Assembly (NCBI GenBank): GCA_934675575.1
Contig: CAKUQQ010000009.1
Span: 25,240 to 89,239, forward strand
Source: an uncultured Muribaculaceae bacterium
GTDB lineage: Bacteria; Bacteroidota; Bacteroidia; Bacteroidales; Muribaculaceae
Direction of reading: 5' to 3'
Length of the DNA stretch: 64,000 nt
Position 1 is the first letter of the stretch, and each line of letters starts with the position of its first letter. This document shows positions 48,559 to 57,760 of this stretch, piece after piece. A program made the position numbers and the translations under genes. A model generated the notes under the pieces. It did not search any database and was not told where the DNA came from. It saw only the letters and a list, made by a program, of their open reading frames with translations.

Positions 48559-49752
48559 TTAAGATAGCTTGGCAAGGGCTTCCTTTATGCGCTGGGCAGC
48601 CTTTTTGAGGTTGTCGTCGCTTGTTGCATAGCTCAAGCGTATGTAGCCTGGGCTGCAGAATGCGTCGCCCGACACTGTTGCCACATGACCCTCGTTGAGC
48701 AGATACATGGCAAGGTCGTTGGCGTCGCTAATAACTGTGTCGCCATATTTCTTGCCAAAGTAATAAGAAACCTCTGGGAATACATAAAATGCGCCATGAG
48801 GCACGTTGACGTTGAGTCCCGGAATTTCTTTGAGCAATCCCACTATGAGGTCGCGGCGGCGCTGGAATGCCTGACGCATGGTCTCAACACACTCTTGTGA
48901 GCCTGTGTAGGCAGCTTCGGCTGCCTTTTGGGCTATTGACGACGGTCCTGACGTGTATTGACCCTGCAACTTCTTGACAGCACCGGCAAGCCACAAGGGG
49001 GCTGCCAGATAGCCAATGCGCCAGCCGGTCATGGCATAGGCCTTGGAAACACCGTTGATGACGGCAACACGGTCGCTGATTTCGGCAAACTGGCCGATTG
49101 ACTCATGACCGCCAATGTAGTTGATATGCTCATAGATTTCATCGGCGAGGATAAACACTTGCGGGTGCTTGGCAAGCACATCGGCCAGAGCCTTGAGCTC
49201 TTGCTTGCTATACACACTGCCTGTGGGGTTTGATGGAGAGCACAAAATGAGCAGCCTCGTTTTGGGAGTGATGGCTGCTTCGAGCTGGGCAGGTGTGATT
49301 TTGAAGTCTTGGCTTAGTGGCGCATAGACCTCCACGCTTATGCCTCCGGCAAGCTTCACCATTTGCACATAGCTAACCCATGCCGGTGTGGGGATTATAA
49401 CCTCGTCACCAGGATTTATGATAGACATGACTGTGTTGCAAAGCTCATGTTTGGCACCATTGCCCACAACTATTTGGTCGGGGGTGAAAGTGAGGCCGTT
49501 TTCGTTCTTTAGCTTTGCGCATATTGCCTTGCGCAGCGACAGGTAGCCCGGAACAGGGCTGTAGAACGAGAAGTTGTTGTCGATGGCCTGCTTGGCAGCT
49601 TGCTTGATGTGGTCGGGGGTACAGAAGTCTGGTTCACCAACCGACAAGTTGATTACATCTACACCTTGTGCCTTGAGCTCGCTGCTTTTTTGTGACATGG
49701 CGAGAGTGGCCGACGGAGCCAATCCTTGGATTCTTTCAGAGATTTGATTCAT
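48559..49752 (-). CDS. Class I/II pyridoxal-phosphate aminotransferase (aspartate type)
   Basis: A 397-residue enzyme. NLSVGEPDFCTPDHIKQAA opens the substrate-binding part. GNGAKHELCNTVMSIINPGDEV and SNPTGSVYSKQELKAL bind PLP. The Schiff-base Lys is in NGVSKAYAMTGWRIGY, and the substrate Arg in GYIRLSYAT. It belongs to the Ib subgroup that includes aspartate and prephenate aminotransferases; I cannot choose. The start MNQISERIQ at 49752 is preferred over a 17-codon extension. A consensus promoter sits 77-107 bp upstream. Confidence 0.92.
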   Translation of the reverse strand: MNQISERIQGLAPSATLAMSQKSSELKAQGVDVINLSVGEPDFCTPDHIKQAAKQAIDNNFSFYSPVPGYLSLRKAICAKLKNENGLTFTPDQIVVGNGAKHELCNTVMSIINPGDEVIIPTPAWVSYVQMVKLAGGISVEVYAPLSQDFKITPAQLEAAITPKTRLLILCSPSNPTGSVYSKQELKALADVLAKHPQVFILADEIYEHINYIGGHESIGQFAEISDRVAVINGVSKAYAMTGWRIGYLAAPLWLAGAVKKLQGQYTSGPSSIAQKAAEAAYTGSQECVETMRQAFQRRRDLIVGLLKEIPGLNVNVPHGAFYVFPEVSYYFGKKYGDTVISDANDLAMYLLNEGHVATVSGDAFCSPGYIRLSYATSDDNLKKAAQRIKEALAKLS

Positions 49753-49828
49753 ATCGCATATAGTGTTTTCTGTTGTTCGGAGATTAAGATGCCGCCTGCA
49801 CACCGCGGCGCACCGCCAAACGGCATTT

Positions 49829-49859
49829 CAAAGATAATAAAATAATGGGAGTGCGGCAA
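49829..49859 (-). promoter_or_regulatory. Promoter of the aminotransferase gene
   Basis: On the minus strand TTG (49859-49857), exactly 20 bp, TATCTTTG (49836-49829). Confidence 0.65.
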
Positions 49860-49886
49860 CGTTTTTTTGCGCTGCGCGCGGCAGTA

Positions 49887-50381
49887 TCAAATGATTTCAA
49901 ACACCCAAGGCTCCGGAACCATTATTTTGATTTTCATGTAACCGTGAATGTTCTTGATAAACGCCGCCGCCACGTCAAGTTTGTCAAAACCTTTTACCAC
50001 CACAAGATAGGTGTCGGGGGCGGAGCGTTGCAGCACATACGACTCAAAACCCTCCTCGCTCTTCAGACGGTCGCGATAGGCGCGGGCATTGATTACCTGC
50101 TTGAATTCTGCCACCACCACGCTGTAACGCTTGGCCACATCGCGCTTGCCATCGACCACGCGTGCATAGTCGCGGATTAGACGCAGGCTGTCGCCATAGA
50201 CGGCAACATTGTGGCGTCGCTTCTCGGCTTCAATTTTGGCCAATGTCTCTGTGCCTATGGATTCTTGTTTTTTTTGAATGGCCTTGTTGTAGGCTTGGCG
50301 ATAGTTCTGCTCATTGGAGTGGCACGAAGTGGCCACTGCGAGCAACAGCAGTGAAAAAGTGAAAAAAATGAAGTGTTTCAT
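49887..50381 (-). CDS. SPOR-domain lipoprotein
   Basis: A 164-residue protein with signal peptide and lipobox (LLLAVATSC, Cys20). A charged coiled-coil-like part follows (AIQKKQESIGTETLAKIEAEKRR). The C-terminal ~70 residues (KRYSVVVAEFKQVINARAYRDRL to YLVVVKGFDKLDVAAAFI) form a SPOR domain, which binds denuded peptidoglycan strands at division sites. It is probably attached to the outer membrane. It is the last of three leftward genes with the phosphoesterase and PorE-like genes. Confidence 0.8.
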   Translation of the reverse strand: MKHFIFFTFSLLLLAVATSCHSNEQNYRQAYNKAIQKKQESIGTETLAKIEAEKRRHNVAVYGDSLRLIRDYARVVDGKRDVAKRYSVVVAEFKQVINARAYRDRLKSEEGFESYVLQRSAPDTYLVVVKGFDKLDVAAAFIKNIHGYMKIKIMVPEPWVFEII

Positions 50382-50402
50382 AACTTTTCAAATCGTTTTA
50401 TT

Positions 50403-50930
50403 TTAGTCGAGCACCAGACCTTGGGGGTGCTGTTTGTCGTCGGCCAGCTCTATTATTTGGCAATTTGTCACGGAGCCGTTGTCGAGCGTGAGAGTCACAA
50501 GAGTGCGCACTTTTTGCCAGCCCTGTCTGCCGGCTGCTCCGGGGTTGACGACAAGCACTTGCCGTGCTCTGTCGGGGATAACCTTGAGAATGTGACTGTG
50601 GCCGCACACCATGAGTTTGGGTTTAGACAGGCTGAGCCGCGATGTGATGCCGGGCGCATAGCGACCAGGGTAGCCGCCAATGTGTGTGAGCAGAACCTTC
50701 ACGCCCTCAGTCTCGAAAATCTCCATTGGCTTGAGTGTGATGCGCAAGTTGCCGCCATCGGCGTTGCCATAGACGGCTCTGACCACTGGAGCTATCGTCT
50801 TTAGGCGGTCGAGCACTTTCTCGCTGCCTATGTCGCCGGCGTGCCAAATCTCGTCGCAGTCGGCAAAATATTTGGCATAACGGTCGTCCCAATATGAGTG
50901 TGTGTCTGAAATTAAACCTATCTTCTTCAT
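50403..50930 (-). CDS. YfcE/MJ0936-family metallophosphoesterase
   Basis: A 175-residue phosphodiesterase fold. Metal sites: GLISDTHSYWD, WHAGDIGS, VYGNADGG, VLLTHIGGYPG and MVCGHSHI. It resembles YfcE-type enzymes, which hydrolyse phosphodiesters in vitro without a settled role. It starts 43 bp after the PorE-like gene stop and precedes the SPOR lipoprotein by 21 bp, so all three may share a transcript. Confidence 0.9.
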   Translation of the reverse strand: MKKIGLISDTHSYWDDRYAKYFADCDEIWHAGDIGSEKVLDRLKTIAPVVRAVYGNADGGNLRITLKPMEIFETEGVKVLLTHIGGYPGRYAPGITSRLSLSKPKLMVCGHSHILKVIPDRARQVLVVNPGAAGRQGWQKVRTLVTLTLDNGSVTNCQIIELADDKQHPQGLVLD

Positions 50931-50958
50931 TTCTTTGCGTTAGGGGGAAAACAGTTGG

Positions 50959-50975
50959 TGACCGCAGAGGGGTCA
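50959..50975. repeat. Short inverted-repeat element, copy 2 (TGACC-N7-GGTCA)
   Basis: TGACCGCAGAGGGGTCA, identical to the 2568-2584 copy except one base; matching flanks extend the similarity to 20 nt. Its last three bases are the stop codon of the PorE-like gene on the minus strand. Confidence 0.55.
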
Positions 50976-52955
50976 AAACATCTTGTAGGTGGTGGTCAGC
51001 ACCTGAAATTCTGTCCGGCGGTTGATTTGGTCGGCAGCCTCCTTGTCTTCGTTTGACAACTTGCTGATAAACTCCTCGGTGAGCGTGTCGCCTTCTTTGA
51101 ATTGCGGATAGAGCCGGGCTATGCGCTTGGTCACCGTCTTTGGCTTGGTTTTGCCGTAGCCGTGAGGCTTGAGCCTGTCGCGGCTCACACCATGTGCCAC
51201 AAGATAGTCAACCACCGACTTTGCACGACGGTCAGACAGCTTGTTGTTGTATTCGTCGCTGCCTATGCGGTCGGTGTGCGAAGCCATTTCAATGGTGATG
51301 TTTGGATTGTCTTTGAGCACCTGCACCATCTCGTCGAGAGCTTTCTTTGATTCTTCTCGCAGCGATGCTTTGTCGAAGTCGTAGAAAATGTTTTCTATGA
51401 CTTGCGGCTTTGTGATGGCTGCAAGCACAAAGTCAACGCCATATTCGGCATCGGTCTCGGTGGTGTCGCTGGTGAACTGCTGCTTATTGTTGAGGTAGCC
51501 CTCGGCACCTGCAAGCATCACATAGCTTATGCCGCGTTTGAGGTCGAAACGGAAAGTGCCATCGGGTTTTGCCACGGCTTTTTGGTTGCTGCCGTCATTG
51601 CCCACAATGCGTATTATGGCGTTTGGCACAGGCTCTTCGTCCTTGTCAACCACAGAACCCGAAATCCAAATTTGCAGGTCGGGTTTCACGAAGCTGTATA
51701 TGTGGTCAAATCCGCGTGCGTCACGGCGGTTGGAGCTGAAGTAGCCCGACTCTCCCTTGCCGAAAGTGATGCCAAAATCATCGTTGGCAGAATTGATGGG
51801 ATAGCCCATGTTTTCTATGTTCCACTTGCCCGACGGCTGCAAAGTGGCCTTGAATATGTCGAGTCCGCCGAGTCCGGCATGGCCGTCGCTGGCGAAATAG
51901 AGCACGCTGTCGGTGCGGCTGTAAGGGAAACGTTCGTCGCCTGGAGTGTTGATTTGGTCACCGAGGTTTTCGAGTGTGCCACGGCTGTCCTTGATGTTGA
52001 TGCGCCACAGGTCTTTGCCGCCTTGTCCGCCTGGCATATCCGACGAAAAATAAAGATATTTGCCGTCGGCCGACACCGCCGGGTCGCCGAAAGCCGACAG
52101 TGTGTCGGCCGTGATTTCCAGCTTCACTGGCGCGCTCCATTTGGCCTCGCTGCGCTGCGAGGTGTAAATTTCCACCGAAGTGCCGGAGTTTGCCTTGCGA
52201 ATGGCGCGTGCCAGATACATGGTGGAGCCGTCGGGAGAAAACGATGTGATGCCCTCATCAAACTCGGTGTTGAGTTCGCCCTCCACAGGCTGTGGCCGCT
52301 GCCAGTTGCCTTTCTCGTCTTTTTTAGAGAAAAACACATCGCAGTTTTTTGTGCCTGTGATTTCGCTTTTGGTTGTGCCTGTTGATTTCTCCGACGATGA
52401 TGTGAAATATAGCTGGTCGGCAGTGGCATCGAGAAACATTGGGCAGAAATCAGCTCTTGTGGAATTGAACAAAGTGGCGTTTTTTACCTCATAGCGTGAG
52501 CCTTGCTCCTTTATCTTTGGGGCTATGCGGCAACCGCGTATGCCCACTTTAGCCTGAAAATTGTCGGGCACTTTTTCGAGAAAAGCCTCATAGCTTTTTA
52601 TGGCTGCGGAGTATTGCCCCTCGTGCTGCTGCGCTTGTGCCAGATAGAGCAGCGCCATGCTGTCGGGGTACTCATAGCGTATGGCGTTTTGAAATGCTGC
52701 GCTGGCGCGCGACGCCTGATTGAGCTTGCGGTAGCACAGTCCGAGCTGATAGGCAATCTCGCCACGCACAGGGCGCTCTTCTTTGCGGCTCATTTTGTTG
52801 TACCACTTGCGGTAGATTTTGGCGGCATCGAAATATTCGCCACGCTCAAAGGCGGCATCGGCATCGGTGAGCTTGGGGCCTTTGCAAGATGTGACGCTTG
52901 CTGATGCAATTATACCGGCGGCTATGGCTATTATCAAATAAAGAAATTTCTTCAT
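50973..52955 (-). CDS. PorE-like lipoprotein (TPR, beta-propeller, CRD, OmpA domains)
   Basis: A 660-residue lipoprotein (lipobox SASVTSC, Cys24). TPR repeats fill residues ~30-125 (ADAAFERGEYFDAAKIYRKW, LGLCYRKLNQASRASAAF). PD40 propeller blades follow (FTSSSEKS, SPDGSTMYLAR, SADGKYLYFSSDMPGG, YFASDGHAGLGGLDIF). A carboxypeptidase-regulatory-like fold is near residue 430 (ISGSVVDKDEEPVPNAIIRI). The last ~115 residues are an OmpA peptidoglycan-binding domain (FYDFDKASLREESKKAL...NNKLSDRRAKSVVDYL). This order is that of PorE, a type IX secretion component, but general OmpA-PD40 lipoproteins also look similar. Confidence 0.75.
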   Translation of the reverse strand: MKKFLYLIIAIAAGIIASASVTSCKGPKLTDADAAFERGEYFDAAKIYRKWYNKMSRKEERPVRGEIAYQLGLCYRKLNQASRASAAFQNAIRYEYPDSMALLYLAQAQQHEGQYSAAIKSYEAFLEKVPDNFQAKVGIRGCRIAPKIKEQGSRYEVKNATLFNSTRADFCPMFLDATADQLYFTSSSEKSTGTTKSEITGTKNCDVFFSKKDEKGNWQRPQPVEGELNTEFDEGITSFSPDGSTMYLARAIRKANSGTSVEIYTSQRSEAKWSAPVKLEITADTLSAFGDPAVSADGKYLYFSSDMPGGQGGKDLWRINIKDSRGTLENLGDQINTPGDERFPYSRTDSVLYFASDGHAGLGGLDIFKATLQPSGKWNIENMGYPINSANDDFGITFGKGESGYFSSNRRDARGFDHIYSFVKPDLQIWISGSVVDKDEEPVPNAIIRIVGNDGSNQKAVAKPDGTFRFDLKRGISYVMLAGAEGYLNNKQQFTSDTTETDAEYGVDFVLAAITKPQVIENIFYDFDKASLREESKKALDEMVQVLKDNPNITIEMASHTDRIGSDEYNNKLSDRRAKSVVDYLVAHGVSRDRLKPHGYGKTKPKTVTKRIARLYPQFKEGDTLTEEFISKLSNEDKEAADQINRRTEFQVLTTTYKMF

Positions 52956-53074
52956 TAGGGTTGTTGTTATGAGTTGTGGAGGGGCGCTGCGCCAATCAAG
53001 GCTTGCGCTTAAATAATAAAACGAGTGTCAAGTGCCGTTTATTGTGATTGTGAGAGCAATGTTTGTTACGAACT

Positions 53075-54283
53075 TTAAATTTCTCCCATCAGCCATTTTA
53101 GGGCGTTTATTCTTTTTATGCCGTTGTAGTCTGCTGTTGGGTCGTCGTCGAGAGTCAAGATGTATTTTGGGTATTGGTCGTTGATTTGTTGGAGCGAAGC
53201 TAATTCACGTGTCAATGTGGCTTCATCTCTCACAGTGGCTGCAACTTGATAATAATTGATGTTGTCTTCGTCGATGGCAACGAAATCCACTTCCAAGTTA
53301 TCCATTTTGCCAATATACACTTTCTTTTGGCGACGTAGCAATTCAAGATAGACAACGTTTTCCAATATGCGTCCTGCGTCAAAAGAGCGAGAGCCTAAAA
53401 GCATTCTTCTTAGCCCTATGTCCACGAGGTAATATTTGCCAAGTGTTTTTAGCAGTTGTTTGCCTTTGATGTTGTATCGCTTTGCCTCATACACAAAAAA
53501 TGTTTCGCATAGCGAATATATATATTTCTCAACGGTTTTTTGGTCTATTTTTCTGCCGTCGGCGGTCATAATGTCGGCAATTCGTTTGGTAGAGAGTATG
53601 TTGCCGATGTTGTCGGCTGTGAAACGAATCACGTTCTCAAGCATCATAACATCAGACAACTTTTTTCTTGCCATTATGTCTTTTACCACAATGGTGTTAT
53701 AAACGCCATTTAAATAGTCATTTATTTCAGTTTGTGTATCTAATTCCAGAGTGTATGGAAAACTGCTATTGCTTATATATTTAGTGTAGGCTTGTGGCAG
53801 ATTGTCGGTACCGCCTATACCGTCAACATATTCTTTGAAAGATAGTGGCAGCATGGTGATTTCAACATATCTGCCAGAAAGAAGCGTGGCGATTTCGCTC
53901 GACAACATGTAGGCATTGGAACCGGTTATATACAAGTCAACCATGGGTTTTAAGTTGAGACTGTTGATTACGTCGGGGAAGTTCTCGACGTGTTGAATTT
54001 CATCAAAGAACATATAAGTCGGTTTCTCTTGCAGAATTAAAGGCTTTACATACTCATATAGGTTTCTTGGATTGCGAAGCTCATAGAAATCAAAATCTTC
54101 GAAGTTTATATAAATGATTTGCTCTTGCGACACGCCATTGGCTTTAAGCCAGTCGCGATAAATTTCCATAATAGTGGATTTGCCGCAACGGCGAATGCCA
54201 GTTATGACTTTTATTAACTTCTTGTCTCTGAATGCAATTAATTTTTTGAGATATGTAGGGCGGTCAATTCTCTCCATGCTCAT
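53075..54283 (-). CDS. ATPase with AAA_14 and DUF4143 domains (second copy type)
   Basis: A 402-residue P-loop ATPase. Walker A is ITGIRRCGKSTIMEIYRDW, Walker B FFDEIQHVENFPD, sensor YITGSNAYM. A winged-helix-like region (ILSTKRIADIMTADGRK) precedes DUF4143. The nuclease-like tail has VYIGKMDNLEVDFVAID and INYYQVAAT. Sequence similarity to the 30933 protein is limited to motifs, so these are different subfamilies, not recent copies. AT-rich composition differs from flanking genes. I use ATG 54283; the ATG at 54277 is equally possible. TATCTTTG lies at 54313-54306. Confidence 0.82.
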   Translation of the reverse strand: MSMERIDRPTYLKKLIAFRDKKLIKVITGIRRCGKSTIMEIYRDWLKANGVSQEQIIYINFEDFDFYELRNPRNLYEYVKPLILQEKPTYMFFDEIQHVENFPDVINSLNLKPMVDLYITGSNAYMLSSEIATLLSGRYVEITMLPLSFKEYVDGIGGTDNLPQAYTKYISNSSFPYTLELDTQTEINDYLNGVYNTIVVKDIMARKKLSDVMMLENVIRFTADNIGNILSTKRIADIMTADGRKIDQKTVEKYIYSLCETFFVYEAKRYNIKGKQLLKTLGKYYLVDIGLRRMLLGSRSFDAGRILENVVYLELLRRQKKVYIGKMDNLEVDFVAIDEDNINYYQVAATVRDEATLTRELASLQQINDQYPKYILTLDDDPTADYNGIKRINALKWLMGEI

Positions 54284-54631
54284 TCCTTTCGTTTATCTTT
54301 TGCTGCAAAGATAGATAATTTTAGGAATAAAATCCGAAAAGTTTGGGAATTTGTGAAGTTTTAGGATTGCGTTCCGAAAACTTTTTACGGTTTAGGCGTG
54401 AGATTGGAGTGGGTGTTGGTGAAAAACATGGGATTGGGGTGGAGGAGGGAGGGTGTTTGTGGTGAGGGGGGCGGTGGGTGGAATTGTGGGGTGTGGATAA
54501 TGTGGGCTTGGGCGAAAAACGTTATCTTTGCACAGCTTGCCTGGGGCAGCCGAATGGGTGCGTGGTTTGCACTCGCATTGCGGCATGCGGCGATGCCTGC
54601 TCGCTTGGCTTTAAGAAACAATACTTTGGCT
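54284..54631. other. Intergenic region with a G-rich tract upstream of menA
   Basis: About 350 bp. The part at 54430-54500 is unusually G-rich on the plus strand, and 54430-54453 fits four runs of three or more G with loops of 3, 7 and 1 nt (a G-quadruplex pattern). TATCTTTG at 54523-54530 is the likely -7 box for menA, giving a ~95-nt leader. No gene seen; an open frame that reads through the tract has no family resemblance. Confidence 0.6.
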
Positions 54632-55528
54632 ATGAACAAGAAAGTGAAACTTTGGATAGAGGAGATAAGGTTGCGGACACTGCCAGTGTCGCTGTCGGGT
54701 GTGCTGATTGCAATAGGAATTGCCAAATGGCAACATCACTTTAGGCTGGTGCCGGCACTGCTTTGCGTGGCATTTGCTTTGCTGGCGCAGATAGTGTCGA
54801 ATTTTGCAAACGAATATTTCGATTACCTTGCCGGCACCGACAAGAAGGGACGCGTGGGGTTTCATCGTGGTGTTACCGAGGGCGATGTGAAGCCCACTGT
54901 GCTGCGCAACGTGATGATTGCCACTCTCATTGCCGCTTGCGTGGTGGGGTGTGGCCTTATACCGTTTGGTGGCTGGTGGCTTGTGCCGGTGGGCATGCTC
55001 ATAGTGGTGTTTGCCTTGGCATATAGCACAGGACCTTACCCGTTGTCGTATCATGGCTTGGGCGAGGTGGCCGTGTTTGTGTTCTATGGACTTGTGCCGG
55101 TGAATTTGACTTATTATGTGATGGCGCTGCGTTTTGACCCGATGGTGCTGCTTGCCTCTATGACCATAGGCTTTATGGGGGTGAATGTGCTGCTGGTGAA
55201 CAATTATCGTGATGTGGAAGACGACCGTGAGGCTGGAAAACACACATCGGTTGTGATATTTGGCCGCAAGCCTGCCGCAGTGGCATATCTGTTCAATGGC
55301 TTTGTGGGCATAGGCATGCTGTCGCCCATGTGGTTTGTGATATATCTGGGACGTGCCTTGCCTGTGTGGACGCTAATAATCCCCACTGCATATTTGGTGC
55401 TACACACGCTCACATGGCGAAAACTCACATTGCGCGACGGTGCAGCGTTAAATCCGCTGCTTGGCGCAACGGCACGCAACATGCTAATCTTCACCGTGCT
55501 GCTTGCTGCGGTGATGATAGCATACTGA
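54632..55528 (+). CDS. menA: 1,4-dihydroxy-2-naphthoate polyprenyltransferase
   Basis: A 298-residue UbiA-family membrane enzyme with about eight to nine helices. It attaches the isoprenoid chain to DHNA in menaquinone synthesis. The start MNKKVKLWIEEIRLRTLPVS is typical. The first Asp-rich motif NFANEYFDYLAGTDKKGR and the second NNYRDVEDDREAGKHT bind Mg-prenyl diphosphate. A longer frame to 54398 includes the G-rich tract and is rejected. No other men gene is nearby. The product is the quinol that sdhCAB would use. Confidence 0.92.
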   Translation: MNKKVKLWIEEIRLRTLPVSLSGVLIAIGIAKWQHHFRLVPALLCVAFALLAQIVSNFANEYFDYLAGTDKKGRVGFHRGVTEGDVKPTVLRNVMIATLIAACVVGCGLIPFGGWWLVPVGMLIVVFALAYSTGPYPLSYHGLGEVAVFVFYGLVPVNLTYYVMALRFDPMVLLASMTIGFMGVNVLLVNNYRDVEDDREAGKHTSVVIFGRKPAAVAYLFNGFVGIGMLSPMWFVIYLGRALPVWTLIIPTAYLVLHTLTWRKLTLRDGAALNPLLGATARNMLIFTVLLAAVMIAY

Positions 55529-55580
55529 GTGTTGACTAGTGTGCGGGTGGCGTGTTGACGTACCATTAGTCATGTGGAAC

Positions 55581-56717
55581 TCACAGTGTGCCTTTGGTTG
55601 ACGGCAGCTGAAATTTAAACACGTCGCGGCGAATGGCGCATTTCAGGGCGTGAGCCAGACCTTTGAATATAGCTTCGATTTTGTGGTGCTCGTTTTGTCC
55701 ATGAGCCTCAATGTAGAGGTTCATGTGGGCACTGTCGCTCAAACTCTTGAAGAAGTGCATGAACATTTCGGTGGGCATTTGTCCAATCATTTCGCGGTGA
55801 AACTCCGCTTGCCACACAAGCCAGCTCCTGCCTCCAAAGTCAAGTGCCACAGTGGCGTTGCAGTCGTCCATAGGCAGCATGAAGCCATATCGCTCTATGC
55901 CACGCTTGCTTCCGAGGGCTTTGTAGATGGCCTCGCCCAGTGCAATGGCGGTGTCCTCGATGGTGTGGTGCTCATCTACGTTGAGGTCGCCGTGCACATG
56001 CACGCCGAGGTCGATGCCCGAATGGCGGCCAATCTGGTCGAGCATGTGGTCGAAGAAGCCTATACCGGTGGAGATGTCTGTTTGTCCGGTGCCGTCGAGG
56101 TCGAGGGTTATGTCGATTTGGGTTTCGGCTGTGTTGCGGGTCACATGGGCTTTGCGCTCACCACCTCGCAGAAAGTCGGTGATGCGGTGCCAATCGGTAG
56201 CCACGAGCGCAGTGCTGCCGGAAAGGCCGGCGGAGACAAGTTGTTGCTTGGCGGCTTCGGTGTCGCTGCTTATTAGCACGGCCTTTGCACCGAGATTTTT
56301 GGCAAGCTGCACATCGGACAGGCGGTCGCCAATCACAAAACACTCCGCAAGGTCGTAGTCGCCCGAAGTGTATTTGCCGAGCAGTGCAGTGCCGGGTTTG
56401 CGTGTGGGCTTGTGCTCACGCTCAAAGGTGGTGTCGATTACGATGTCGTCAAACTCAACGCCCTCGCCGCTCAAAGTGCGCAATATCAGGTCGTGGGGAC
56501 CTTGAAACTGTGCGATGGGGAAGGCTTCGGTGCCGAGACCGTCTTGATTGGTGACCATTACAAGCTCAAAGTCAAGAGTTTTGGCTATGAAGTTCAGGCT
56601 GCTTATCACGCCTGGCAGAAATGTTATTTTCTCGAAAGAGTCCACTTGCTCGTCGGCAGGCTCGCGCACTATGGTGCCGTCGCGGTCGATAAACAATGCT
56701 CGTTTTTTATTTTGCAT
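55581..56717 (-). CDS. hisB: Bifunctional histidinol-phosphatase / imidazoleglycerol-phosphate dehydratase
   Basis: A 378-residue fusion. Residues ~1-170 are a HAD-type histidinol phosphatase ([40 protein letters not shown]). Residues ~185-378 are the dehydratase ([49 protein letters not shown]), whose His/Glu pairs bind Mn. It is the last gene of hisG-D-C-B. Start at 56717 overlaps the hisC stop by 11 bp; ATG 56732 is also in frame. Histidine genes for the middle steps (hisH, A, F, I) are not in the window. Confidence 0.95.
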   Translation of the reverse strand: MQNKKRALFIDRDGTIVREPADEQVDSFEKITFLPGVISSLNFIAKTLDFELVMVTNQDGLGTEAFPIAQFQGPHDLILRTLSGEGVEFDDIVIDTTFEREHKPTRKPGTALLGKYTSGDYDLAECFVIGDRLSDVQLAKNLGAKAVLISSDTEAAKQQLVSAGLSGSTALVATDWHRITDFLRGGERKAHVTRNTAETQIDITLDLDGTGQTDISTGIGFFDHMLDQIGRHSGIDLGVHVHGDLNVDEHHTIEDTAIALGEAIYKALGSKRGIERYGFMLPMDDCNATVALDFGGRSWLVWQAEFHREMIGQMPTEMFMHFFKSLSDSAHMNLYIEAHGQNEHHKIEAIFKGLAHALKCAIRRDVFKFQLPSTKGTL

Positions 56718-57747
56718 AGTCGTTGATTGCATTAATCAGTTGCACATTCTCGTTGTGGCTGCCTATGGTGATGCGCAGACAGCACAGACATTTCTCCACG
56801 CGGTTGCGGTTTCGCACTATGATGCCGCAGCTTTTCAGGTGGTCGTAGAGCACATCGGCATCGTCAACCTTGACGAGAATGAAATTGGCGTCGGACGGGT
56901 AAATGTGCTGCACTACTGCGATTTTGCCCAGGGCGTTGACCAGATAGTCGCGCTCGTCAAGAATGGTGCTGACCCATTGTTTGATTTTGGGCGCCTTGGT
57001 GATGAGGTTGAGGGCGTAGCGCTGTGTGAGCAGATTGACGTTGTAGGGATATTTCACCTTGTTGAAAATGCTGATGATTTCCGGCGAGGCGAAAGCCATG
57101 CCCAGCCGCACGCCGGCGCTGCCCCATGCTTTTGAAAACGTTTGGAGCACGATGAGGTTGGGCGTTTGGGCAAGGTGGGCGAGCATTGTGCCCTTGCTTG
57201 AGAAGTCGATGTAAGCCTCGTCAACTACCACTATGCCACTGAAATTGTGGCAAAAGTCAAGTAAGTCGGCCGTGGCAAAAGCATTGCCTGTGGGGTTGTT
57301 TGGCGAGCAAATCAACACGGCTTTGGTGTGGGCGTCGCAGGCTGCTGCCAGCTTGCTGAAATCGAGCGAGAAATCATCGTTGAGCATCACTTTGCGGAAC
57401 AGCACATCGTTGATGTCGGCACACACTTCATACATGCCGTAGCTTGGTGCGATTGAAACCACATTGTCGATGCCTGGGTCGCAGAACACGCGATACACGA
57501 GGTCGATGCACTCGTCGCTGCCATTGCCCAGAAATATGCTTGATGCGTCAATGCCCTTGATTTCTGAAATTCGGGCTTTAAGCTCCTTTTGCAGAGGGTC
57601 GGGGTAGCGGTTATAGGGGTCATTGAACGGACTTTCGTTGGCGTCGAGCCACACGCCGGCAGTGCCGCTAAACTCGCTTCGTGCCGAGCTATAAGGCTCC
57701 AGACGCAGAATGTTGTCTCTTACTAAATCGTTAAGATAAAAATTCAT
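56707..57747 (-). CDS. hisC: Histidinol-phosphate aminotransferase
   Basis: A 346-residue PLP enzyme converting imidazole acetol phosphate to histidinol phosphate. [20 protein letters not shown] opens the substrate site. [16 protein letters not shown] and [17 protein letters not shown] bind PLP, and the Lys lies in [19 protein letters not shown]. The start at 57747 gives the family N-terminus; the upstream extension runs into hisD. It is separated from hisD by 13 bp. Confidence 0.94.
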   Translation of the reverse strand: MNFYLNDLVRDNILRLEPYSSARSEFSGTAGVWLDANESPFNDPYNRYPDPLQKELKARISEIKGIDASSIFLGNGSDECIDLVYRVFCDPGIDNVVSIAPSYGMYEVCADINDVLFRKVMLNDDFSLDFSKLAAACDAHTKAVLICSPNNPTGNAFATADLLDFCHNFSGIVVVDEAYIDFSSKGTMLAHLAQTPNLIVLQTFSKAWGSAGVRLGMAFASPEIISIFNKVKYPYNVNLLTQRYALNLITKAPKIKQWVSTILDERDYLVNALGKIAVVQHIYPSDANFILVKVDDADVLYDHLKSCGIIVRNRNRVEKCLCCLRITIGSHNENVQLINAINDYAK

Positions 57748-57760
57748 GAGAGGGGTGTAA

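Noticed and set aside
51402..52385. A 327-codon rightward open frame
   Set aside because: It is fully antisense to the PorE-like gene, with composition set by that gene's codons and no recognisable domain.
54398..54631. N-terminal extension of menA
   Set aside because: It reads through the G-rich tract and the promoter and does not resemble UbiA-family N-termini.
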